Of a stretch of DNA of 63,865 nucleotides, positions 21,115 to 31,219 are shown in pieces (position 1 is the stretch's first letter; every line of letters starts with the position of its first letter). Below the pieces are notes generated by a model that was not told the DNA's origin, did not search any database, and saw only the letters and a program-made list of their open reading frames with translations. Made by a program: the position numbers and the translations under genes. Source of the stretch: Nemertoderma westbladi (Eukaryota; Xenacoelomorpha; Nemertodermatida; Nemertodermatidae); contig JAUCBJ010007793.1 of NCBI GenBank assembly GCA_032718475.1, positions 1 to 63,865 of the forward strand, written 5' to 3'.

Positions 21115-22780
21115 ATGGCTCCAAATTTAAAGAGAAGGAAGTGTGGTGCACGGCAATACCGCCAATATACAAAGGAGAAGCTGGAGGAGGCTTTGGCTAA
21201 AATAGCAGGCAAGGAAATGACGCAACGAGACGCAAGTAGGCACTACAATATTCCTCGATCCACTCTGAAAAATCGAATAAAGAAACGCCACCTTGGAGAA
21301 GTTGGTCATCCGCGCATCTTTTCGGATCAAGAAGAGCAGATATTGGCCGAACGGTTCTGCACTGTATCAGAATATGGATTCCCACTAACGCTAATTGATG
21401 CGCAAGTCATAATACAATCTTACCTCAATCGCCTCGGTCGATAATGTTCCAGGCTATCAATTTATGAGAAGTTTCATAAAGCGGAATAAGTTGACATACA
21501 GATTGACACAGAATATAAAGAGAAAACGAGCTGAGGTCGATAGCAATGTGATCAATAAGTATTTCGACAATCTGGAAGTCGAATTAAAAGACATCCTACC
21601 ATCTAACATCATAAATTATGATGAGACGAATCTTACAGACGATCCGGAGAAAAGGCGATCTATTGTTCGTTGAGGAACAAAGTATCCACAAGCTGTAAAA
21701 GATCACTCAAAATCCTCCACTTCCGTTATGTTTTCAGGTGCAGCTGATGGTCATATATTAAGTCCTTATGTAGTTTACAGGTCTACCCATCTCTTTGATA
21801 CCTGGATTCAAGATGGGTCTCCTGGGACACGATATGGGCGAACTAAGCCCGGTTGGTTCGATGAATTTGTGTTTGCTGACTGGTTCAATACCATTGCTAT
21901 TCCATATTTTAAATCACTTGAGATTGGTTCAATAAAGGTGATGATAGGTGATAATCTATCATCACATCTGAACGAGGATGTTCTTCGGGCATGTAAGAGA
22001 CACAATATTCATTTCGTGTGCCTGCCTTGCAACTCAACACACCTAACTCAACCACTGGATAAGGCCTACTTTGGCCCTATGAAGCGTATCTGGCGCCAGT
22101 TACTCCATGACTGGAAGATGGGTAGATTTGCTGACAGGAAAGGTGAAACACTATCTAAGGAGGAATTCCCGAAGATGTTAAATAGTTTAATTCTGCAAGG
22201 GTGTAAAGAGAACAATGTTCATTCTGGGTTTCGAGCATGTGGAATCTTTCCACTCGATAGGAATGAGGTCTTGAAGTGTTTGCCCCAGGACAGTCCTGAA
22301 CCAGCTGTAGCGGGAGCAGCTGTAGATGGCGCTCTAATCGATCAGCTACAAGAATTGAGAGGGGGTAATGCTCCTAGTCAACCCAGGTGGTCGAAACGTA
22401 CAAGATTGAATGTGGAGGCAGGAAGGAGTGTTGCTGCGCCTGTGTCTAGCAGTGAGAGTGATTCGGAATCGGACTGTAGTCTCCTTGACACTTTGGAAAG
22501 TCTCCTTTCCTATGAAGATGGAGGGCTTACTGAGCCAGCTTGTGAGAATGAGGGGGGAGATGATAGCGCAGAGGGAGAAGATAGTGAGCCTGAGGGGAGC
22601 ATTATAGACGAGAACAAATGTGCTCAGTGTTTGGTACCGTTTGTCCCTCCAGATTATGATCGCACTGTTGGGTGTGATAGTTGTGCTCGTTGGTTCCATA
22701 GAGCCTGCACAGAATCATTCCGTGACTTGATTAATGTCAATATAGCATCGATAGAATTCAATTGTTATCGATGTGTTTAA
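21115..22780 (+). pseudogene. pogo/Tigger-like transposase with C-terminal PHD finger
   Basis: ATG 21115 (MAPNLKRRKC) begins a pipsqueak-type helix-turn-helix (residues about 12-57: KEKLEEALAKI, RDASRHYNIPRSTL). The frame ends at 21444, and coding continues one frame over from about 21445. An in-frame TGA at 21672-21674 follows. The DDE_1 core shows acidic residues in NYDET (about 21618), MIGDNLSSH (about 21941) and QPLDKAYFGP (about 22060). The last 55 residues form a PHD-type zinc finger (CAQC, CDSC, HRAC, CYRC). PHD fingers bind histone tails in other proteins; here it may bias target-site choice (inference). With one frameshift and one stop, this copy is probably dead. It lies in the same strand sense as its element. 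Confidence 0.85.
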
Positions 22781-23872
22781 GTGATACTGTAACTGGTATC
22801 ATACCTAATTGTTTTATGTATAAAAGTCTGAAGTGTAATTTGAAACTGAAAGGTTATTTGGTTGTGTATTCGATATAATACTTTTACTGCCTATAAAAGC
22901 AACGTGAAATAACAGAAACAATAATTTCAAAAACATTAAGAAAATAATATAAATTTTAACAAACAACAATAATATCAATAACAACAGCAATAGCAATACA
23001 TATACAAAATGAGTACAAGGTCACCCGCCGTCCAAAACTCCGCAGGGGTCTACCCCCTGGAGTTCGCCTCTGCATTCGCAAGTTGGATCGAGGACTCCCC
23101 ATGCTCGTGGATAGGCCGCCTCCGAGTAGAACGGGACCCGCGCAGACACATCAGGACTGCCCGGAGACGAGAGAAACTACGCAGCTCAACTCAACACACT
23201 GGGAGTAGGCAAGCTCCCGTTTGGAGGATAACACTAGCAGGATTGCGAGACGCTTAAAAAACTGCGACAGCCGTGTAATTGTGTGTATAAATGTACATGG
23301 AAGATACAAAACAAACCTAGTTTACTACCCTATGTAATTGTACTACAGTAGACCGGCATTATCCATTCCCTTTGTTTTACATTCACAACCGCTGGCCGGC
23401 CCTCCAAATTAATAGTTCATATGAGAGAAAATATAGACTACAAGCACTACAAGGGGAATATGCTGCATACCTACAAGGTAAATACTTTGGTTTGGTAGTA
23501 GTGTAGTATCTGTAACTTTTGAACAGATAGGAGATTTACCATCGGGTTTTTTTTATTGGGTAACTTATTTATTACTGATTGGGACAAAGTTGTGTTAAAT
23601 ATTTTCTAGTGTAGCCCAAAGCAGCAGTAGCATGTTTTCTTGCCTGATGAACAACTTGGGCCAAAGTTGGAATTTGTTAATGCAACTTTGCCCACCCTGG
23701 TTTTTAAAAAAAATACAACCTATCACTGGCTATCTACCAGTGATACGCTGTAGGCTTGTTGCTGACCAACCAACTCATTGAATGGTGAAAAAAAATTGGT
23801 GGTAAATTCAAATGTGCTAAAGATATTTATCAATTTATGTCGAACGTGGGTCAAAGTTGGCAGGTTCTACGG
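22781..23872 (+). other. 3' non-coding part of the pogo-like element
   Basis: Contains subterminal CAACTTTGCCCA-type motifs near 23657-23692 and the right terminal repeat. A 249-bp open frame (23009-23257) is GC-rich and Arg-rich; I do not recognise it and would not call it a gene. Confidence 0.55.
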
Positions 23873-23874
23873 TA

Positions 23875-24557
23875 ATAAATAAGTTAAATAAAAAAATAAA
23901 TAAGTCAAAAATAAGTGTCGCAGCTTCAATTTTATAGGCTGGTTGTAACAACACACAGATACAACAATCTATCTTTTATAGGCTATGTTCCATTCCCAAC
24001 CCAACTAGGACCTAATGAAACAGGACCTAACGATTGAACGAGAACTAGCAGTCTGAACTAACGGACTTAAAGCCTACGTCTGTCAGTCTGTCGTTTCTTT
24101 TCGTTTTTATTATTAATTATGCAATTATTCCTACCAGACATTCAAACCAAACTATCACTGACCAAAGCTGCATAGGCCTAGGCTAATTCAATAGGCCTAC
24201 CAGTAGTTTATTAGGACTATAATCAGGAGATAATACTGTAATAATACAGTTCAGCAGTTAGGGACAACAGCAATATGTCTGTATGTACATGGACATAACA
24301 ATATAGTCAAAAATTACAATAATTTATAGTTGATGCAGCCAATTTTGGCTAGATTTACAGAAGAGCTCCAGCCAAGTTATATCTTAGACATTGTTCAATT
24401 TTCATAAAATTTGGCATGGAAACTTCTTTGGGGAGTGTAACAAAATAAAGATATTAAGAAACTGTAAACCTACCATATATTGGGGGAAAAATCACATTCA
24501 ACTGAATGGAGTCAAAAACAACCCCAGGTGGTGGAAATGGCACTTTTAGCACGTGTA
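23875..24557. other. Spacer between two pogo-like elements
   Basis: AT-rich sequence of about 680 bp with TAGGCCTA motifs near 24172-24205. No gene seen. Confidence 0.5.
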
Positions 24558-26700
24558 CCGTAAAGTGGGGCTACTTTATACAGTGGTGTAACTTTGCACA
24601 GTGGTGTAAATTTGAACAGGTGGGGAAACTTTGAACATGGCAGAATTTGCATTTTCGATCCCATAAATTTTGTAAAAAAATGTACAGTAACTTGAATATG
24701 AATTATAATCTATAATGACAAGACATGAATCCAAGTAGGAACAGGTATCAATTACAGCTTCTAGGTCTTGTACTGGTACCGGTACTGTCTAATAGGCCTC
24801 CAGCGTCTAGAGGATAGGCCTACCTAACATCTGTTTAGGTCTAATGATTGTTTCGTTAACAGAAGGCCTATTGTATAATAACGGTAATAATAATATCAGA
24901 ATATGGTTAGACATCACAAGCGACAGCTGGGTTCAAGGAACTACAAGAACTACACTTCTGAAACTCTTAAAAATGCAATAGGTGCAGTGAGAAGAGGAGC
25001 TGGAATACGTGAGACTTCCCGGCAGTTTAAAATTCCTCTTGGGACACTATTCAATAAGGTGCGAGAGCGACACACTGAAGCAGTAGGTCACCCTACTCTG
25101 ATTTCAATTGATGATGAAAAATTTATAGTAGATGTCCTCATCGTTTTTTGTGATTGGAAGAAACCACTTGGGTTTATTGAAGTTCAGATTTTGGTTCAAA
25201 ACTTTCTGAATAAACGGGGGATAACAATTAGCGCCTTTAAGAACAACTATCCAGGAATTGAGTGGCTTAGGCAGTTAGGTCTTTTATGAATCGGCATAAC
25301 TTAACCCAAAGGCTAGCAGCCAACATCAAACTTGCACGGGCAACTATTACACGAGATGTGATAAGTGAATTTTATGATGAGTTAAAAGTGGAAATAGATG
25401 GCGTTCCACCAATGAACATTTGTAATTATGATGAAATGGGGTTCTCAAATGACCCTGGACCCTGGATCTAAACGGGTTGCCTGTAGACGAGGGACTAAGC
25501 GAATAGAGAGGGCAGTTGATCATTCAAAGCAATGCTTTTCAGTGATGTACAGTGGTTCTGCTAATGGATCAATGAATCCCATCATGGTGGTTTATAAGGC
25601 GAAGCATATCTATGAAGGATGGAAAACTGGAGGGCCCAATGGTGCTTGGTACAGCTCCACTGAGTCTGGCTGGTTTGATATGACACGCTTTGAGGAATGG
25701 TTCGAAAATGTCTACCTTAGTTCAATTGAAGGATTGGAGGGGAAGAAAATTCTCATTGGTGATAACTTAGGCAGCCACATGTCTGTTGATGTTGTCAAGA
25801 AATGTGAAGAGAAAAATATTCGATTTATACCTCTTCCAGCCAATGCAACACATATATTGCAGCCATTGGATGTTGTCTACTTCAAGCCAGCCAAGATGGC
25901 TTGGCGTAAATGCTTAACAACTTGGCGGAAAGAATCTCGAGTAAAGGGTGCCATTCCAAAGACTCATTTTCCTGCGCTTTTGAAGCGGCTTCATGAAAAC
26001 ATCAGTTCATCCAATAACATAGTGAAGGGGTTTGAGGTGACTGGGATTTTTCCTTTAAACCTGGAAAAAGGACTACACCATGTGCCAACAGCACCAATTA
26101 CTCATGATGCATCAACATCAGCTAGTTGTATATATTAATGAAGCTGTCATTCAAATGCTACGATATGAATTACATGGTACTCAACGTCATAGGTCGACAA
26201 GTAGAAATAGAGGAAGGTGAATCCAGCCGGGAAGGGGAATTACAGTTGAAGATCTACAACCCCAACCAACCACCTCAAACTCCTCTGGAACCCGACCTGT
26301 CACTTGCAACCTTACTACCCCAGATGGAGATGATTCTCAAGATCAAACGCAATTCTGCTCTTTATGCTCTGTTAACTGGGAGGAAATGGGTGATGAAGAT
26401 CACAACTGGGTTATGTGTGATTTATGTCTGAAGTGGTATTGTGGGGAGTGTGTTCCTCTGGAAGACTATGACAATGGGCCATATTTGTGCTGTCAATAGC
26501 TTCACTTAGGTAATTTCAAAACTCTGATTGGGTATTAAGTCTGATTAGGTTATTCTCTATTCAGTTCTTGATTCCCTTAGTTCATTATCCAGTTATCATT
26601 ATGCCTTTAATATTCTATATATATATAATATATATATATTGTGCTTTTCAGAGTAATATTTTGTGCTAAAATTTATATGCTGGTGTTTTATAATAATTCA
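24558..26700 (+). mobile_element. Second pogo-like transposon, 3' end not found
   Basis: A TA at 24556-24557 precedes CCGTAAAGTGGGGCTACTTT, a plausible terminal repeat. Three 18-bp subterminal repeats follow (starts 24581, 24599, 24617; consensus CAGTGGTGTAAaTTTGaA). A transposase with a PHD remnant fills 24903-26499. No inverted copy of the left end occurs before the CACTA fragment at 26735, so the 3' end is truncated or too diverged to see. The right limit given is approximate. Confidence 0.6.
24903..26499 (+). pseudogene. pogo-like transposase 2, frame-broken, PHD remnant
   Basis: ATG 24903 starts a helix-turn-helix domain (RETSRQFKIPLGTL). Coding then shifts frame at about 25280 (frame 25286-25471) and again at about 25440 (frame 25428-26138). 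The DDE_1 core shows NYDEMGFSND (about 25425), ILIGDNLGSH (about 25750) and LQPLDVVYFKP (about 25860). In a third frame just before the stop at 26497-26499 lies a PHD-like finger (CSLC, CDLC, CGEC, CC). At least three frame changes make this copy inactive. It is clearly diverged from transposase 1, yet shares the unusual transposase-PHD order. Confidence 0.8.
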
Positions 26701-26734
26701 TTAAGTGCAGTGCAATAGGCCGACTACCTCCTAA

Positions 26735-27365
26735 CATGTAGACCATGCGCTGTACAGGAAACAAAGTAGTGACAAACAAAGCCATATACACGCTTACGAG
26801 CCGCATTGTCATACGATATTATATTATTAATTAATGCAAACTTATCATCAATAAAAATGCAATTGTTTGGAGAAGTCAGCTTGAAGAGCAAATCACCAAT
26901 GGTACACCTTGAGAATTGTGATAGGTTTGTACTTTGATTTAAACCTGATGGTAATGGCCCATTGGAATGAAGTTGTTTGTCCGAACAGCTAATCATCTCT
27001 GAAAAATTATTTGAACTCAAGTACAGGTTGCATGTTAGGTCGATCAATTTCAATTCTCGTAGACTCGTACATCCGATTCACTAGTTGCTGAATAACGCTT
27101 TTGCCAGAAGATACCTTATGCTTCAATAGTTGAAGATAATTTTCAAAGGCAAAACATGAAAAATAGTCAATGTTTCCGTGTAGACGAACATCAGAAGCCA
27201 AATGAACCAATGAATGTACATTATACGAAACGGTGCTACTACCATAAAGCTCAGCAAACTGAGCAACAAACATCTTTAACAGTTCTTCACAGTAATCAAT
27301 TATACATGCAGGTACAACAATATCTGAATTGTTCCTCCCAGAAAGAAGTGATAATGATACATGTA
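26735..27365 (-). pseudogene. CACTA-like transposase fragment, inverted copy
   Basis: The reverse complement is nearly identical to 32490-33118. It covers the C-terminal part of the TNP2-type transposase in two frames (27007-27273 and 26724-27053), with motifs such as YNVHSLVHLASDVR and FSCFAFENY. Homology stops abruptly at the CCTGTACAG word on one side and at the LINE tail on the other. Confidence 0.85.
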
Positions 27366-29490
27366 CTACTACTACTAGGTCGAGCGAACTCGGACAGTGG
27401 AAATGAGATCCTTCCAGGCTTCCCGATTCTCCATAGTTGTCGCAATTTCGTTTCTCCTAAGTTCAGTATCCCTTTCAAGTTGATCTATATATGTTATGGC
27501 TGGTCGTCCACGACTACGCTTTCCATGAGTTGGTTGCCAGAAAAGTAGATCTGGTATGACCTCGTCTTTACTTCGCCAGCAGTGCCCACTGAATCTTAAT
27601 CTGCGTTCACGGAGGGTGGTTGATACAGGTGGTATTGTACCATAAAGCTCGGCGTTTGTCATGTGTTGTCTCCAGCTGATGTTTAGGGCTGCCCTTAGTA
27701 GTCTTGTGTAGCAACCATCAATTCGTTGTTCAAGTGATTTAGTCAGTGTCCAGGTCTCACCCCCATATAAAAATACACTTTCCACTGTGGCTCGAAAGAA
27801 CTTAGTCTTTAGGTGCCTGGAGAGATCTGTTTTCCAGATGGTATCCATTTTTGATAGAGCTACCCAAGCCTTTACTTTCCTAACTTCTATGTCCTTTTTG
27901 CTACTCTCTATCCATGATCCAAGGTACTGGAAGTCATCGACCTTCCTTCGTTGATTATTATCAATGGTTGTCAAGTTTCCATCAACATTAAAGGTCATGA
28001 ATTCGGTCTTTGTAGCATTTATATGCAACCCAACCTCCTTAGCAGCCCTCTCCACTTTATTTAGTAGAAGCTTGCATCTGCTAGGGTATGAGAGAGCAGG
28101 GCGATGTCATCCGCAAAATCGGTGTCTGTGACTGTAGTTGCCGGATATCTACTACTTCTGAGTTCTTGAAGTGTGAATCCCAGGTCTTCACCCTTTGTGG
28201 CCGTCCTCATTGCGTAATCCAGCACAATTACAAATAGTAATGGTGCTAATGTGTCACCTTGCAGTACGCCAGCCAGGATTGAGAAAAACTCAGTTTCACC
28301 ATCTGGTGAGAGTACCTGCGCTTCTGTGTCACAATATAACAATCCAATGCCAGCAACAATTACTTCTGGTATTCCATAAGCTCTTAGGATTTCAAGCATT
28401 TTACCTCTATGGATGGAGTCGAATGCCTTCTTGAAGTCCACAAAAGTCATGACAGCAGGGAGATTCTTTGACTTAATTCCTTCAATCAGTCTCCGTAGTG
28501 CAAGTATCTGAGCTATTGTTGATCTACTTGGTCGAAATCCGTTTTGGCTCTTACGCAGTAGTTTCTCTATGTGAGGCCTAATCCTATATAGAATCATTTT
28601 ATTGTATATTTTGGCAGCTACCACAAGCAGACAGATCCCACGATAGTTTGTTGGTATGCCGAGGTCTCCTTTCTTGGGGAGAGGCTTTAGTTGACCTTTA
28701 GTCCAAATTGGTGGTGGCTTTTCCCCTTTTAACATCCGGTTGCAAACATTCAATAATGGTCTGTTTAGCACTCCGGTTTTCCATACCTCCGCTGGGATTT
28801 CATCTAATCCACTCGCTTTATTATTGGACATGCTTTTAATGCTTCTTTGGAGTTCGGCAGGTGTGAAGTCCCCTGTTTCTATAGGTAGTGTCTTGTCATA
28901 TATTTTCCTTGTAGGGCTGACCTCGATGTTTGGTGGCTGCCCAAGCAAGTTGCTGAAGTGATTTTTCCACTTCCCAACACGTTCTTCAGGACTATCGGCT
29001 TTGAGGCGCCCCTTTGCACAACTTTTCCGACCAGATACATCATTTACAGTTTGCCAGGTAAGTCTTGATTGTTGCTGTATGTGATCAGTTGTAATTGCTT
29101 CAGTTTTATCCTGTATGTACTTTTCCTGGCTGATGTTGTAGGCCAATGTAAGATCGTCCTTAGCTTTCTCAACCTTGTTAATGTTTTCGGTTGTTGGTTG
29201 TTCGGTTTTAACTTTGTAGGCTATCTTAAGATCTTCTCTCTTACAAGTAACCTCAGAGTTTTGCCATGGCACATATTGTTTTCGTTTAGGTTTCTGGGGG
29301 ATATGCCTCTTAGCTGATTCCTTGTGGGCTGTTATTATATTCTGGTATATTGAATTGGTGGATTGGTCTTCATCCATTGACTGAAGTGCTTCAAAGCGGT
29401 TTTGAACTTCTACTGTATAAGCATCCTTTACATCATAAGCATCCTGTAAAAGCTTTGTTGAGAACTTTACATTTGCCTTGTTTCTGAACG
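27366..29490 (-). pseudogene. RTE-type LINE, 5'-truncated, endonuclease missing
   Basis: Two minus frames (28061-29500 and 27375-28055) together encode a LINE reverse transcriptase: NNKASGLDEIPAEVWK, KGDLGIPTNYRGICL, QNGFRPSRST, VDFKKAFDSI, GVLQGDTLAPLLF and the catalytic TDFADDIAL. They end in the RTE-type C-terminal region (LGSWIESS, GGETWTLTK, RGRPAITYID). The second copy at 52317 shows that the frameshift near 28071 is a 1-nt deletion. The 3' end carries a short TAG/TAC triplet tail, as RTE elements do. The apurinic endonuclease domain is absent because of 5' truncation. The tail abuts the CACTA fragment, but the 5' side joins unrelated DNA, so a rearrangement followed or accompanied insertion. 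Confidence 0.9.
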
Positions 29491-29504
29491 TAAACATCAC
29501 CCGA

Positions 29505-29780
29505 CGTGGGGTTGATAGAAATATTCAAATTTCCTCGCGCAAAACGAAGAGCAGCATATATCCTACCTGGTATAATTGCTGGTCTGGATTGATGTTGGTT
29601 GTTGTTGGTTGTTTCTAAAATGTCTAGCAAATAGCGGGTATCTTGATGGGAAAAACAAATTGATTCGTTGTCCTCCTGAGATGCCACAATAAAATACTTG
29701 CTGTGAACTGCGGTACAAGTATATTTATTGTAAGTAAATTTCCAGCTATTTGTTGCTCCAGTTTTTTGTGTTAAGGCCAT
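29505..29780 (-). CDS. Unrecognised gene start, cut by the LINE
   Basis: ATG 29780 begins a frame of about 92 residues up to the LINE junction (MALTQKTGA, WKFTYNKYTC, HSKYFIVASQED). Composition looks coding, with regular hydrophobic spacing, but the family is unknown. The frame runs on into LINE antisense-phase sequence, which is not meaningful. It may be the first exon of a small protein or the start of another transposon gene. Confidence 0.35.
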
Positions 29781-29802
29781 AATAATAATAAATACGAAAA
29801 AT

Positions 29803-30238
29803 ATTACAAGTGATAAATTTTAAACCGTATCGCTGTAATAAATTGACACCATAGTTCTCACTCTAAAATTGTGATGGTCGGAAGATGACACCTGATAAAA
29901 ATGATAGTGACTCACTCATTGGAGTTGTAAAACCAATTAAAAAAAAAATTGGTAAAACAATAGAGAAGATACGAGATCGTTGTAATTTCCGTATTAATAA
30001 TAGCAATGAGAAATGTGATCTCGTATCTTCTCTATTGTTTACCAATTTTTTTTACTGGTTTTACAACTCCAATGTCGGAATCAGTATCATTTTATGTAGT
30101 GTTGTTTTCCGACCAACGAATATACGAGTAAGATAATGAAGAAATTATTAAGGAAATAACACAATTTCAGAGTGAGAACAAAAAAATTAGATATGGTATC
30201 AATATATTACCATGAAGATTACAAGTGATGAATTTTAA
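29803..30238. mobile_element. Foldback (palindromic) element with direct-repeat flanks
   Basis: The arms at about 29834-29975 and 30017-30215 are inverted copies. The inner 55 bp are nearly perfect (GGAGTTGTAAAACC through GAGATC) and the outer parts diverge with small gaps. The loop is about 42 nt. A 21-bp direct repeat with one mismatch (ATTACAAGTGATAAATTTTAA) flanks both sides at 29803 and 30218. It looks like a foldback MITE, but a 21-bp duplication is long for that class. It could also encode a long hairpin RNA. Confidence 0.75.
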
Positions 30239-31219
30239 TAAAAACATTCAGTTATATAAATAATTTCTGAATATGTGATGTGGCATAATCAACGTTGAAT
30301 AAGAAAAGATGGGATGTGGCATAATCAACGACGAATAAGAAAAGAGATGGGATGCAATGTGGATGAATGGTTGGTTGGTTGGTTGGTTGCGTGGATAGGA
30401 AATACGTGAACGAATATGAATCATAGGGTTGTGTGTAATAATAATCAATAATTATAATAAAAACGCGCAGTATAATGTTAGTAGTAGGCTTTCAATATGC
30501 CGCAGATGCTGATGGATAGGTTAGGTTGAGTAATAACTATGGAAATGTGAGAATGTGTACGTGACGCGTGGCGAAATTTCATGTATCATACTGGTTGGTT
30601 GGTTGGTTTGGTGACAGCAGCTGAGTTGCTCTAGCGGAGGGTAAATCGTTGAGTTGGCAATCGATATAATATAATAGCGAGGCGTGGTGTGGTATATGCG
30701 TGGTGCGCGTAGATGGCCACGTCCTCCGTGACTGGCTCTATCATCGTTGTCATCGTATACAGTATGTGGTAGCGTTGGGGAAAAGGGGAGTAACCGGAGG
30801 GCTAGGCAAGCAAGCATCGCCGTTGGTTGGTTGGTTGGTAGGTAGGTAACAAACAGCAGTGGATCGAGTAGCGATGGGTTGGGGACTAGCCATGCATCGT
30901 GAAGTTAGGTTATGCGAAGATGAATATGCAATGGTTGGTTGATGCAACGACGCGAATCAATACTGACGGGTGGTAACAGCTGTCGAGTAAGGCGGGCATC
31001 GCGAGGTTAGGCTACGCGTAGGTGAATATGCAACGATTGGTTGATGGCAACTACTGATGGTGACAGATGGCACCAATTAAACACCGCAATTTAGCACCGG
31101 AATTTGGCATTTTTAATAGTCCTCCGAGATATAGCCCATAGCCCAAGCTAGGGAGGAGTTCGTTGGGGTCACTTCTTCTTCTACTACTTGTATGGCGGAT
31201 AAGAATATAATTACTACCC
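30239..31219. other. GGTT-rich region with small tandem duplications
   Basis: No gene. It contains GGTT runs at 30367-30388, 30593-30608 and 30822-30838. A 38-bp unit (GATGTGGCATAATCAACG) is repeated twice at 30277-30350. A duplication with about 104-bp offset occurs at 30893-31050 (GTTAGGTTATGCG/GTTAGGCTACGCG, GAATATGCAA). Confidence 0.65.

Larger units (their letters stand above)
8541..23872 (+). mobile_element. pogo/Tigger-like DNA transposon, split by a BEL insertion
   Basis: The left end reads CCTTAGACCCTGCCAACTT inward. The right end, reverse complemented, reads CCGTAGAACCTGCCAACTT. Each is bounded by TA (8539-8540 and 23873-23874), as expected for pogo-type transposition. Removing the BEL element (8867-20878) and one CATTT copy leaves about 3.3 kb with one transposase gene. 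The motif CAACTTTG(G)CCCA recurs just inside both ends (8571-8585, 23657-23670, 23680-23692), probably as transposase-binding sites. Confidence 0.8.

Noticed and set aside
23009-23257. An 82-residue GC-rich frame in the pogo 3' region
   Set aside because: Arg-rich with no recognisable domain, and isolated; not enough to call a gene, though composition is unusual.
30363-30850. GGTT runs as interstitial telomere repeats
   Set aside because: The unit is a 4-bp GGTT, not TTAGGG or TTAGG, and runs are short and scattered.
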